In this document: in pieces, positions 17,712 to 26,938 of the stretch
Layout: each line of letters starts with the position of its first letter
Numbering within the stretch: position 1 is the stretch's first letter
Program-made: the position numbers and the translations under genes
Notes under the pieces: model-generated
What the model was told of the DNA's origin: nothing
Database searches by the model: none
The model's input: the letters and a program-made list of their open reading frames with translations, nothing else
Assembly: GCF_000380085.1 (NCBI RefSeq)
Contig: NZ_KB904555.1
Location: 62,001 to 126,000 of the forward strand
Reading direction: 5' to 3'
DNA from: Streptococcus merionis DSM 19192
GTDB taxonomy: Bacteria > Bacillota > Bacilli > Lactobacillales > Streptococcaceae
DNA length: 64,000 bases

Positions 17712-18938
17712 ATGAATATATTTTTTAAAAATAAAGATTACAGAACGATGTTAATAAACCAATGGATTTCTTCATTTGGAGACACCATTTTCTATTTGGC
17801 CTTAATAAATTATGTTTCCCCGTACGCTTTTGCACCGCTAGCCGTTTTATGTATTACAATTTCGGAAACTGTTCCTCAAATTTTACAAGTCTTTACGGGT
17901 GCTCTTGCTGATTTTCAAAACAACAGAATTAAAAAATATACTGTTATTGCTGGTATCAAATTTGCATTATATGCGCTATTAACGATTATAATAGGAAGTA
18001 GTGAGTTTAACCTCTTCACTGTTTTTGTGATTTGTAGTATCAATATCATTTCAGATACATTAAGCTATTTTGCGGGCGCCATGATAACACCAATTTATAT
18101 AAGAGTTATCGATGAAGATATGACATCAGCAATGGGCTTTAGACAAGCTACGGCGAATACGGTCAATGTTCTCAGTAATACGGTTGGCGCTCTGCTAATT
18201 GGTATTTTATCAATTGAAGCATTTGTTGCAGTGAATGCACTAACATTTTTGATCGCTTTACTGGGAATACTAACCATAAAAAATCATCTCATGGAAGTTG
18301 AAGAAAGTATAGATGTCGTTCATAAAAAGACGTCCATAAAGTCACTAGTCAACCATATAAAAACGTCCTTGCTAGCTTTGAAGCAATATCCAGTCATTAT
18401 TGAACTTTTACTGATATCTGTTTTTAGTCAAGTGATACTGAGTAGCCTTCTACCTATGGCTACTTTGCTACTATTGGATTCTCCATTTTATTCACTAGAA
18501 ACAGCGCAGTCTATTGCTATTTTGTCTATTTTCCTCTTTCTTGGATCAGTTTTGGGAAATCTCTTGAGCGGTTCTTATTTGAAAACTTTTTCTACGAGAC
18601 TGACGCTATTTATTGGTCAGTTAACGCGACTGGCTATTGTTCTTGGATTTTTTTATGAAAGTTACTTAGTCGTACTCGTTTCATCTCTCTTTTGTGCAGT
18701 TACTGTAGGAGTTGTTAGTCCTCGCATAAGCAAGTATATGTTTACGTTGATACCGGAAAATATGATAGGAACCGTGCAATCAGGGCTAGCTGCAGTTAGT
18801 CTTGTTATACCGGGTGTTATCACAATGGGAATTATCGGTGTGGCTAGTACGGTTGGCTTTAAATCAGCCTCAGTAGCCTTACTAATCATTATTATGGTTG
18901 TATTTTTTATTCTGAATCGTACTAAAGATTTAGATTAA
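17712..18938 (+). CDS. MFS transporter, probable exporter
   Basis: 408 residues with about twelve transmembrane helices and the opening NKDYRTMLINQWISSFGDTI typical of MFS_3-like (EntS/macrolide-efflux-like) exporters. The loop GALADFQNNRIKKYT corresponds to the A motif. ATG 17712 is used; a GTG one codon earlier is possible. The location downstream of a PlcR-like regulator and a possible peptide gene suggests a signal-controlled efflux pump. The substrate is unknown. Confidence 0.82.
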   Translation: MNIFFKNKDYRTMLINQWISSFGDTIFYLALINYVSPYAFAPLAVLCITISETVPQILQVFTGALADFQNNRIKKYTVIAGIKFALYALLTIIIGSSEFNLFTVFVICSINIISDTLSYFAGAMITPIYIRVIDEDMTSAMGFRQATANTVNVLSNTVGALLIGILSIEAFVAVNALTFLIALLGILTIKNHLMEVEESIDVVHKKTSIKSLVNHIKTSLLALKQYPVIIELLLISVFSQVILSSLLPMATLLLLDSPFYSLETAQSIAILSIFLFLGSVLGNLLSGSYLKTFSTRLTLFIGQLTRLAIVLGFFYESYLVVLVSSLFCAVTVGVVSPRISKYMFTLIPENMIGTVQSGLAAVSLVIPGVITMGIIGVASTVGFKSASVALLIIIMVVFFILNRTKDLD

Positions 18939-18978
18939 GTCGATTGTCATAGGTTTGTTAAAATTTTATAGCAAAATA

Positions 18979-19011
18979 AGACTAAGGCAGAGTGTTTGCC
19001 CTAGTCTTTTT
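18979..19011 (+). terminator. Terminator of the MFS gene
   Basis: GACTAAGGC pairs with GCCCTAGTC with one mismatch, followed by T5. Confidence 0.75.
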
Positions 19012-19044
19012 ACAACTTATTGATAAACTAAATTTGTGGTGCTA

Positions 19045-19207
19045 TCAAAATGATAAGCTAATATGACTTGCTTGGCTATCCAGAGTTAGATCGATATCAA
19101 AGCTTGAAAACCGTGTTTCAATGGCTTGTAAGACTAGGTTTAGAAGCGGTTGTTCTATTGAGTCAAGTCGCTTGATTAAGATGTTATGATTTTTGGTGTG
19201 AAAGGGC
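19045..19207 (-). pseudogene. Truncated gene remnant (C-terminal fragment)
   Basis: A minus-strand frame without a start codon encodes about 54 residues (IKRLDSIEQPLLNLVLQAI, then ETRFSSFDIDLTL) and ends at a stop at 19045. Its composition looks like real protein and no start is in reach, so it is probably the tail of a deleted gene. No family was recognised. Confidence 0.35.
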
Positions 19208-19216
19208 TATGACCAC

Positions 19217-19471
19217 TTAGGTTCCAAAGTACATCGCCATCAAAAAAACAAAGAGTAAAAGGATAACCGATAGCTGTAAAATCGAAAGGAAAAAGCTAGT
19301 ATAAGCCATTTTGGCTGTAGACTTAGAAGACGTATAGAGTGTCCAGAGGAGACAGAAGAGAATGGAACAGTTCGCGTACAACCAGAAAAAATCTCGTAAA
19401 TATCCTGAAAACAACAAGAAAATAAGGTCTAGAAAGAATAGGATAAAAAAAGGTTTGAGTGTTTGTTTCAT
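19217..19471 (-). CDS. Small hypothetical membrane protein
   Basis: 84 residues from the Met of MKQTLKPFF, with GGAGGG eight bases upstream. Three hydrophobic segments are visible: FFILFFLDLIFLLFSGY, LYANCSILFCLLWTLY, and LQLSVILLLFVFLMAMYF. The short polar link between helices 2 and 3 has the form TSSKSTAKMAYT. Family not recognised; inner-membrane location is inferred from hydrophobicity. Confidence 0.5.
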   Translation of the reverse strand: MKQTLKPFFILFFLDLIFLLFSGYLRDFFWLYANCSILFCLLWTLYTSSKSTAKMAYTSFFLSILQLSVILLLFVFLMAMYFGT

Positions 19472-19619
19472 ACATTTAGCCCTCCAGTCCACAAAACAAA
19501 GAAAACGCTTTCTATATCTTCTATTTTATCACTATTTTTGCAAAAAGACAATGGCAGCTGGAGACACGCCAACGCGTTTGGCTTATTTTTAGAGACGAAT
19601 CGTTGATGTTATTAGTGTG

Positions 19620-19960
19620 TTTTAGTAAATCTCAAACCTGGGAGTGGGAAAGAATTCGAACAATCAAAAAGAGTTCGTTTTCCCACCCCCGCACAGTTGA
19701 TTAGGCCGGATTTAGAGTGTAAAATACGAACAAATCTGCCAATCAGCAGTGGTTCATTGGCGCTAAAGCGCCTAATGATCTGTGCAGGGGCAAGACTAAG
19801 TTGGCATGGCCAACAAGTCTTACTCCCAACCACTGCGCTGAGATGTTGACGCAAACAGATGAGAGGTGAGGTTGGACTTGAGCCCAGCCCATTGTAATGA
19901 AGAGAATAAGCGTTTTTGCTTATATGCTGTTTGATTGCATTTGCTAAAAATTCTGCTAGA
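19620..19960. repeat. Intergenic repeat-like structured region
   Basis: About 340 bases without a convincing gene. It contains a long hairpin whose arms are GGGAGTGGGAAA (19639 on) and TTTTCCCACCCCC (to 19688), with an inner TTCGAAC/GTTCG stem. This is followed by GC-richer sequence with CACAGTTGATTAGG and GCGCTAAAGCGC palindromes. Its base composition differs from both neighbours. It resembles the scattered intergenic repeats of streptococci; copy number needs the rest of the genome. Confidence 0.45.
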
Positions 19961-19968
19961 ATAACTTT

Positions 19969-21090
19969 ATGGAACTCAAGGAAAAAATTATTGAACTGAG
20001 TAGGGAAATTGGGATTTCCAAGATTGGTTTTACAACAGCAGATGATTTTGCTTATTTGGAGAAATCTCTTCAAGCTTCAGTCGAAGAGGGGCGTAACTCT
20101 GGCTTTGAACATAAAAATATCGAGGAGCGGATTAAGCCGCGCCTTTCTTTGGCGTCTGCGAAGACTATTATCTCCATTGCGGTGGCTTATCCCCATAAGC
20201 TGCCAATCAAGCCGCCCAAGAGCCATTACAAGCGTGGCAAGTTTACGCCCAACTCTTGGGGGCTCGATTACCATCATGTGCTTCAGGAGAAGCTAGATAA
20301 GCTAGCTCGTGGGATCGAAACCCTGACGGCTGACTTTGAGTTCAAAGGTATGGTGGACACGGGCGCTCTAGTTGATACCGCGGTTGCAAGGCGAGCTGGC
20401 ATCGGCTTTATCGGTAAGAACGGTCTTGTCATCTCAAAGGAATTTGGCTCGTACATGTTTCTGGGAGAATTGGTGACTAACTTGGAAATCGAGCCAGATA
20501 GTCCTGTTGATTATGATTGTGGGGATTGTACTCGCTGTCTGCAAGCCTGTCCGACATCTTGCCTGATTGGTGACAGCACCATGAATGCCAAGCGTTGTCT
20601 ATCTTTCCAAACTCAGGATAAGGGCATGATGGATTTAGAATTTCGCAAGAAAATCAAAACGGTTATCTACGGTTGCGACATTTGTCAGATTTGCTGTCCT
20701 TATAATAAGGGGATTGATAATCCTTTGGCTACGGAGATTGATCCAGAGCTAGCCCATCCAGAACTGCTCCCCTTTTTGAAGTTATCAAATGGGCAATTCA
20801 AGGAAAAGTTTGGTCATGTGGCTGGCTCTTGGCGGGGGAAAAATATTCTCCAGCGCAATGCCATTATTGCTCTTGCGAATGCCAATGACCGCTCTGACAT
20901 TCCCAAAATCTTAGAAATCATTGATAGAGGTCAAAATGACATCCACGTAGCGACAGCGATTTGGGCGCTGGGAGAATTGGCAAAAAATCCTAACCCAGCC
21001 ATGATCGAAATGGTCGCTTCCATAAAAAGTGAACATGAAGGGATTCTGAAAGAACAGCGTGCCTTCTTGGCAAAATACGATCAAGTATGA
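19969..21090 (+). CDS. queG: Epoxyqueuosine reductase
   Basis: 373-residue cobalamin- and iron-sulfur-dependent enzyme that reduces epoxyqueuosine to queuosine in tRNA. Both [4Fe-4S] motifs are seen: CGDCTRCLQACPTSC and CDICQICCPYNK. The catalytic region GMVDTGALVDTAVARRAG and the C-terminal HEAT-like tail are also present. Length fits the QueG family. A TTGCAT/TAGAAT promoter lies just upstream. Functionally linked to tgt at the left edge. Confidence 0.95.
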   Translation: MELKEKIIELSREIGISKIGFTTADDFAYLEKSLQASVEEGRNSGFEHKNIEERIKPRLSLASAKTIISIAVAYPHKLPIKPPKSHYKRGKFTPNSWGLDYHHVLQEKLDKLARGIETLTADFEFKGMVDTGALVDTAVARRAGIGFIGKNGLVISKEFGSYMFLGELVTNLEIEPDSPVDYDCGDCTRCLQACPTSCLIGDSTMNAKRCLSFQTQDKGMMDLEFRKKIKTVIYGCDICQICCPYNKGIDNPLATEIDPELAHPELLPFLKLSNGQFKEKFGHVAGSWRGKNILQRNAIIALANANDRSDIPKILEIIDRGQNDIHVATAIWALGELAKNPNPAMIEMVASIKSEHEGILKEQRAFLAKYDQV

Positions 21091-21096
21091 TATAAT
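21067..21096 (+). promoter_or_regulatory. Promoter of prfB
   Basis: TTGGCA (21067-21072), 18 bases, TATAAT (21091-21096) with an extended TGA before the -10. It lies at the very end of queG. Confidence 0.7.
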
Positions 21097-21123
21097 AGCG
21101 TGATAGACTAGAATGGAGGTCTT

Positions 21124-22219
21124 ATGGATACTGCTGAAATCAGACAGAAAATTGATGACAACCGTGCCAAATTAGCTTCATTCAGGGGGTCTCTTTGACT
21201 TAGATCGCCTGGAAGAGGACATTGCTATCTTGGAGAACAAGATGACAGAGCCTGATTTTTGGAACGATAACCTTGCTGCCCAGAAAACGTCTCAGGAGCT
21301 CAATGAGCTTAAATCCACTTATGATCAGTTTCATAAAATGGACGAGTTACACGAAGAGAGTGAGCTCTACTTAGAGATGTTATCTGAGGACGAGAGTGTT
21401 CGCGAGGATATTGCGGAGCTGCTATCAGAGCTGGAGCAGATGATGACCAGCTATGAGATGACCCTCCTTCTTAGTGAGCCTTATGACCACAACAATGCTA
21501 TCTTGGAAATTCATCCAGGTTCAGGTGGGACGGAAGCTCAAGACTGGGGAGATATGCTTTTTCGCATGTATCAGCGTTTTGGCAACCGCAAAGGTTTTGG
21601 TGTAGAGGTGCTAGATTATCAGGCTGGCGATGAGGCTGGGATTAAGTCAGTGACCCTTGCCTTTACTGGTACCAATGCTTACGGTCTTTTGAAGTCTGAG
21701 ATGGGGGTTCACCGTTTGGTTCGTATCTCACCTTTTGACTCAGCCAAGCGTCGTCATACATCCTTTGCTTCTGTGGAAGTCATGCCAGAGTTGGATGATA
21801 CCATTGAGGTAGAAATCCGAGATGACGACGTTAAGATGGACACTTTCCGCTCAGGTGGTGCTGGTGGTCAAAACGTCAATAAAGTATCAACTGGGGTGCG
21901 TTTAACCCATATTCCGACAGGAATTGTTACCCAATCGACGGTAGATCGTACTCAGTACGGTAATCGCGATCGCGCGATGAAAATGCTTCAGGCCAAGCTT
22001 TACCAATTGGAACAGGAGAAAAAAGCTGCTGAGGTTGATTCTCTCAAGGGGGATAAAAAGGAAATCACTTGGGGAAGCCAAATTCGCTCCTACGTTTTTA
22101 CACCATACACTATGGTGAAGGATCATCGGAATAATTTTGAAGTGGCACAGGTCGATAAGGTGATGGATGGTGACATCGATGGTTTTATTGATGCCTACCT
22201 CAAATGGCGAATTAGCTGA
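21124..22219 (+). CDS. prfB: Peptide chain release factor 2, with programmed +1 frameshift
   Basis: RF2 recognises UGA and UAA. The gene starts at ATG 21124 (GGAGG upstream). After 24 codons it meets an in-frame UGA at 21196-21198 in the canonical context AGGGGG-TCTCTTTGAC: an internal Shine-Dalgarno followed by CTT-TGA-C. A +1 shift at CTT continues from 21197 to give 364 residues. The anticodon-mimic SPF tripeptide ([10 protein letters not shown]) and the GGQ motif ([11 protein letters not shown]) are intact. The frameshift is the classical autoregulation: low RF2 raises frameshifting. Confidence 0.97.
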
Positions 22220-22269
22220 TGACAGCGATTCTTAAGAAAGGAACTGTTTTTTAAAACAGAATAATAGCT

Positions 22270-22962
22270 ATGGGAATTATCGAAATGCGTGACGTTGTCA
22301 AAAAATACGACAACGGAACAACTGCCCTCAGAGGGGTTAGCGTCAGTATCGAACCAGGAGAATTTGCCTATATTGTAGGTCCTTCTGGTGCGGGGAAATC
22401 AACTTTTATCCGTAGTCTTTATCGGGAAGTCAAAGTTGATAAGGGACGCTTAAAAGTTGCAGGATTTGACCTGCTAAACATCAAAAAGAAAGAGATTCCG
22501 TTTTTGCGTCGTTCAGTGGGGGTTGTCTTTCAGGATTATAAACTTCTACCACGAAAAACGGTATATGAAAATATCGCTTATGCTATGCAGGTTATTGGCG
22601 AGCGTCCACAAGTGATTAAAAAGCGTGTTATGGAAGTGTTAGATCTTGTCGGTCTTAAGCATAAGGTCCGCTCTTTCCCTAATGAGTTGTCAGGTGGGGA
22701 GCAGCAACGGATTGCTATTGCGCGTGCCATTGCTAATAATCCCAAAGTCCTCATCGCAGATGAGCCGACAGGTAACCTTGATCCAGAAAATTCTTGGGAG
22801 GTTATGAACCTGTTGGAGCGTATTAATTTACAAGGAACGACTGTTTTAATGGCGACCCATAATAGCCAGATTGTAAACACACTTCGTCATCGCGTGATTG
22901 CCATTGAAAATGGACGCGTCGTGCGTGATGAAGCGGAAGGAGAATACGGATACAATGATTAG
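22270..22962 (+). CDS. ftsE: Cell-division ATP-binding protein FtsE
   Basis: 230-residue ABC ATPase with Walker A GPSGAGKST, signature LSGGEQQR, Walker B VLIADEPTGNLD, and H-loop ATH. The order prfB-ftsE-ftsX is conserved in streptococci. With FtsX it controls peptidoglycan hydrolase (PcsB-type) activity at the septum. It overlaps ftsX by eight bases. Confidence 0.96.
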   Translation: MGIIEMRDVVKKYDNGTTALRGVSVSIEPGEFAYIVGPSGAGKSTFIRSLYREVKVDKGRLKVAGFDLLNIKKKEIPFLRRSVGVVFQDYKLLPRKTVYENIAYAMQVIGERPQVIKKRVMEVLDLVGLKHKVRSFPNELSGGEQQRIAIARAIANNPKVLIADEPTGNLDPENSWEVMNLLERINLQGTTVLMATHNSQIVNTLRHRVIAIENGRVVRDEAEGEYGYND

Positions 22963-23884
22963 AAGATTTTTCCGTCACCTCTGGGAGTCGATTTTAAGTC
23001 TCAAACGTAATGGCTGGATGACCATTGCGGCCATTTCCTCGGTGACCATAACCTTGACCTTAGTCGGTGTCTTTGCCTCTGTTATCTTGAACACGGCTAA
23101 AATTGCTACTGACATTGAGAATAATGTCCGAGTGAATGTCTTTTTACGTGTGGATTCAACAGATAATCAAGAAACCACGGTAAATGATATGGGAGAAACT
23201 GTTGACAATGAAAACTACCATGTCGTCTATGATCAAATTACAGAGCTAGAGAATGTAGAATCTGTCACTTTCTCAAGCAAGGATGATCAGCTCGAACTGC
23301 TCAAACAAAAAATGGGTGACACCTGGAGCCTTTTTGATGGCGATGCCAATCCGCTTTATGATACCTATGTCGTTGATACCTCATCACCAGATGTTGTTAA
23401 GACGGTGGCTAAACAAATTGAGAAAATCAATGGTGTTGCCAAGGTTGAGTATGGTGGTGTTAACACCGACAATCTTTTTAAGTTAGCTCAGAACATTCGT
23501 ATCTGGGGAGCAGTTGCCACAGTATTGTTGCTTTTTACAGCAGTTTTCTTGATATCAAATACCGTGCGTATCACCATTATTTCCCGCAGTCGAGAAATTC
23601 AGATTATGCGCTTGGTAGGAGCTAAAAATGCCTATATCCGCGGACCATTTCTTTTAGAAGGTGGCTGGGTAGGTCTGCTAGGTGCAGTTGTACCAGCTCT
23701 ACTCGTTTACTTTGGTTATGATGTCGCTTACCGCGGACTCAATCCAAGTTTGATTCCTCAAAACTTGTCCATGATTGATCCGACCTACTTTATACCCGCC
23801 ATGATTATTGCCTTATTTGTTATTGGTATTATCATCGGTTCATTTGGCTCTGTATTATCTATGAGACGCTATTTGAAGATTTAA
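22955..23884 (+). CDS. ftsX: Cell-division permease FtsX
   Basis: 309 residues from ATG 22955 (MIRRFFRHLWESILSLKRNGW). One N-terminal helix, an extracellular domain of about 120 residues, then three C-terminal helices with the FtsX motif NTVRITIISRSREIQIMRLVG. The large loop contacts the hydrolase. The upstream in-frame extension lies within ftsE and is rejected. Downstream is a terminator shared with the LPXTG gene. Confidence 0.95.
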   Translation: MIRRFFRHLWESILSLKRNGWMTIAAISSVTITLTLVGVFASVILNTAKIATDIENNVRVNVFLRVDSTDNQETTVNDMGETVDNENYHVVYDQITELENVESVTFSSKDDQLELLKQKMGDTWSLFDGDANPLYDTYVVDTSSPDVVKTVAKQIEKINGVAKVEYGGVNTDNLFKLAQNIRIWGAVATVLLLFTAVFLISNTVRITIISRSREIQIMRLVGAKNAYIRGPFLLEGGWVGLLGAVVPALLVYFGYDVAYRGLNPSLIPQNLSMIDPTYFIPAMIIALFVIGIIIGSFGSVLSMRRYLKI

Positions 23885-24029
23885 AAATGACCTCGTATGA
23901 ATGTCATTTCAAGTCCTAGCTTTTGCTAGAATCTTGAGTTGATATTGATACGGGGCGTTTTTAGTTTGTTTGAAAAATAGAGTTTAATGGTAACTGCTTC
24001 ATATGATAACCTATGTTTAAGACCACATA

Positions 24030-24064
24030 AAAAGAGGATGAAAATGAATTTCATTCCTCTCTTA
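24030..24064. terminator. Bidirectional terminator between ftsX and the LPXTG gene
   Basis: AGAGGATGAAA pairs with TTTCATTCCTCT, with A-rich and T-rich flanks; it serves the two convergent genes. Confidence 0.7.
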
Positions 24065-24093
24065 ATGCCAATCAGTTCGTGATTAGTTATCGT

Positions 24094-26619
24094 CTAGTTT
24101 TTCTTACGACGATAGCTGACAAATCCTACTAATCCTAGAAGTACAACACCAACCAATGATGCTATACCAACCGTTTCACCAGTACTTGGCAAGGTACGGC
24201 CTGGTTTCTTAGGTTTGGTTGTCGTTGAAGCACTTGTTGAAACTGTCATTGTCGAAGTTTCCGTCGTTGGTTGTTCCATCGTGGTGGTAGACGGCGACTC
24301 AGTCGTTGTTGGATCTGAGGTTGTTGTAGTTTCCGTCGTTGGTTGTTCCATCGTGGTGGTAGTGGACGGTGACTCAGTTGTCGTTGGAACTGTGGTTGTA
24401 GTGGTTTCTGTTGTTGGTGCCTCCGTTGTGGTGGTCGTTTTGATTGGCTTCTTAGGTTTGCTTGTCGTTGCTGTCGTTGAAGCACTTGTTGGAACTGTCG
24501 TTATTGTAGTTTCCGTCATTGGTTGTTCCGTTGTCGTAGTCGTGGACGGTGACTCGGTCGTTGTCGGAACTGTAGTAGTTGTAGTTTCCGTCGTTGGAGC
24601 TTCCGTTGTCGTAGTCGTGGACGGTGACTCGGTCGTCGTTGGAACTGTCGTTATTGTAGTTTCCGTCATTGGTTGTTCCGTTGTCGTAGTCGTGGACGGT
24701 GACTCGGTCGTTGTCGGAACTGTAGTAGTTGTAGTTTCCGTCGTTGGAGCTTCCGTTGTCGTAGTCGTGGACGGTGACTCGGTCGTCGTTGGAACTGTCG
24801 TTATTGTAGTTTCCGTCATTGGTTGTTCCGTTGTCGTAGTCGTGGACGGTGACTCGGTCGTTGTCGGAACTGTAGTAGTTGTAGTTTCCGTCGTTGGAGC
24901 TTCCGTTGTCGTAGTCGTGGACGGTGACTCGGTCGTCGTTGGAACTGTCGTTATTGTAGTTTCCGTCATTGGTTGTTCCGTTGTCGTAGTCGTGGACGGT
25001 GACCCGGTCGTTGTTGGAACTGTAGTAGTTGTAGTTTCCGTCGTTGGGGCTTCCGTCGTCGTGGTAGTGGACGGTGACTCGGTCGTTGTCGGAACTGTAG
25101 TAGTTGTAGTTTCTGTTGTTGGTTGTTCCGTCGTCGTGGTTGTGGACGATGACTCGGTCGTTGTCGGAACTGTCGTTGTAGTAGTTTCTGTTGTTGGTTG
25201 TTCCGTCGTCGTGGTAGTGGACGGTGACTCGGTCGTCGTTGGAACCGTGGTTGTAGTAGTCTCTGTCGTTGGGGCTTCCGTGGTAGTGATGGAAGCTTGA
25301 TGAGTGTTGGTAATCACAAATCCATTGTCAGCGTCACCTGTGATATTTGTTTCATAACCCTCAACTTTTTCTTCTTCAATAGTGTATTTAATTTTCAAAG
25401 GATAATTTATTTGAGGAAATGACGGATGACCAGCGTCAAAGTCATCACCTGCGTCATCATCGTTATCATTCATCTCATCATTATCAGCTGTGTCATCACC
25501 GTTATCGTTTATTCCATCAGCTTCGTCCCACTCTCTTAGTTTCCCCATATCGGTAACAAATTCATCTAGATCTTCAAAGGTATGCTTCCAACCAGTTTTC
25601 TTGGTTAATTTAATGGTTTGCACCTTTTCTTTTCGGGTTACAACTTCAAAGTCCCCTTTTTCATTGCTCCATTGTCGCGTTGGATATTCTTTATATAGGC
25701 TTACTGTTGCAGATTCCCCTTCTTTTCCAACCCATTTCTTTTTTACCGAAATATCAATCACAGACTTGTTGATGATATAAAGGAAGCCATCTCCATGGTC
25801 TTCATATTCTGTTCTATAGCCTTTTACTTTATCTTCTTTTACCGAATACTTTATCTCATGGCCGTCCGTTTGGTCATATATTAGAAGGTCTTTAAAATTC
25901 TGTCTCCAGTTATTTTCTTTTGATAAGGTCCCTTTAGCAATCTCTTTACCATCTGCCAACAGATGAAATGTGACCGAATCTGGGATTGGATTCTTTGGTA
26001 ATTGGCTATTTTCTCCTAAAGCAGGTGAACCACTAGAAGCACCACCTGAAAGCATTGATGGCACAGGTTCAGGTGCATCTTCATTCCAATACTTTACAAC
26101 AGAGATATCTTTTTTAGCGATATTGGTATTTGTGATGACAAATCCATTTACCATATCACCAGTAATCTTGCTTTTGTATATCTCCTTGTAATACTCATTC
26201 GTCATCTCTTCTTTGACGGTATAGATGATTTCTTTCCCGTTGTCGTCATATTTGGGAAAGCGTTCAAAGGTATACTTCCAAGGCTTCTCATCATCATCGT
26301 AATTCCTCCAGCTAAGTGTCACCTCAGATGCTTCCACACCGTTTGCCAAAAGCTTTATTTTAACTTCATATGCAGCCCGACCGATCCATCTTTTTTCTAC
26401 CGGAATAGAGATCTTCTCTTGATTATCTCCGTCAGCAGCTCTTCGTGACCTCTTATTTTTTACAGTATGGCCCCTATCTGGACTACTCTTTAGAGTTTCT
26501 TTAAGCTTGTAAGTGACGGTAGATGAGACAGCTTTTTCTTTGGCATAAGCATGATCCAGCCCAATCAATGTGGTAAAGACTATTAACAAAGCAATTAAAA
26601 ATCTAATAATTTTCTTCAT
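24094..26619 (-). CDS. LPXTG cell-wall-anchored protein with CnaB-like modules and Thr-rich repeats
   Basis: 841 residues. Signal peptide (MKKIIRFLIALLIVF to AYA, about residue 26), a basic stretch KNKRSRRAADG, and three CnaB-like B domains at about 70-170, 175-285 and 290-455 (each with a K...W opening, YTVKEE/YSVKED/YTIEEE and a GFVITNT-type end). The third has an acidic insert rich in D and N. Then comes a long T/E/P/S repeat region at about 460-795. The C-terminus is a sortase signal, LPSTG, with hydrophobic helix and YRRKKN tail. B domains usually form stalks with isopeptide bonds; the Thr-rich part is a wall-spanning, possibly glycosylated stalk. It is likely a surface adhesin; ligand unknown. 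Confidence 0.9.
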   Translation of the reverse strand: MKKIIRFLIALLIVFTTLIGLDHAYAKEKAVSSTVTYKLKETLKSSPDRGHTVKNKRSRRAADGDNQEKISIPVEKRWIGRAAYEVKIKLLANGVEASEVTLSWRNYDDDEKPWKYTFERFPKYDDNGKEIIYTVKEEMTNEYYKEIYKSKITGDMVNGFVITNTNIAKKDISVVKYWNEDAPEPVPSMLSGGASSGSPALGENSQLPKNPIPDSVTFHLLADGKEIAKGTLSKENNWRQNFKDLLIYDQTDGHEIKYSVKEDKVKGYRTEYEDHGDGFLYIINKSVIDISVKKKWVGKEGESATVSLYKEYPTRQWSNEKGDFEVVTRKEKVQTIKLTKKTGWKHTFEDLDEFVTDMGKLREWDEADGINDNGDDTADNDEMNDNDDDAGDDFDAGHPSFPQINYPLKIKYTIEEEKVEGYETNITGDADNGFVITNTHQASITTTEAPTTETTTTTVPTTTESPSTTTTTEQPTTETTTTTVPTTTESSSTTTTTEQPTTETTTTTVPTTTESPSTTTTTEAPTTETTTTTVPTTTGSPSTTTTTEQPMTETTITTVPTTTESPSTTTTTEAPTTETTTTTVPTTTESPSTTTTTEQPMTETTITTVPTTTESPSTTTTTEAPTTETTTTTVPTTTESPSTTTTTEQPMTETTITTVPTTTESPSTTTTTEAPTTETTTTTVPTTTESPSTTTTTEQPMTETTITTVPTSASTTATTSKPKKPIKTTTTTEAPTTETTTTTVPTTTESPSTTTTMEQPTTETTTTSDPTTTESPSTTTMEQPTTETSTMTVSTSASTTTKPKKPGRTLPSTGETVGIASLVGVVLLGLVGFVSYRRKKN
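24511..25110 (-). repeat. Tandem 150-bp repeat inside the LPXTG gene
   Basis: The block starting TTCCGTCATTGG recurs at 24511, 24661, 24811 and 24961, exactly every 150 bases (50 codons), and is almost identical between copies. Each unit is two 25-residue halves, of the types TEAPTTETTTTTVPTTTESPS and TEQPMTETTITTVPTTTESPS (each given here only in part). More diverged half-units flank the array on both sides. Near-identity implies recent slippage or recombination. Confidence 0.92.
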
Positions 26620-26938
26620 TTTTCATCCTTCTGTCATTTAAAATTAAAACTTACTCTTCACGATTGCTACAAAATAGGATATTCTTGAAGCAATCGTAAA
26701 AAAATATCTTTCAAACCAGTTTACTATTTTATCACAAATTGTCTGTATCGTCCATAGCTATATATGTTTTTTTTGTAAATTTTATCACCCGTTCCATTAT
26801 AAATAAGGCATGAGTTGACTCTATGGTTCAGGTCAAACGCATAACACAAATAGTTCGTTTACCTAGGTTTACCGAAAGTTTTTATTCTCCTTCTATGGTT
26901 TACTAAACATTGGTAAAACAACTACTACGAGACTTGTC

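Noticed and set aside
24215..25300. 361-codon open frame antisense to the LPXTG repeats
   Set aside because: Composition is almost only V, D, G and S, has no start context, and follows from the 3-base periodicity of the Thr codons on the other strand.
24480..25310. Regular repeats resembling a CRISPR array
   Set aside because: Units are 150 bp, adjacent with no unique spacers, and in frame with a coding gene; no cas genes.
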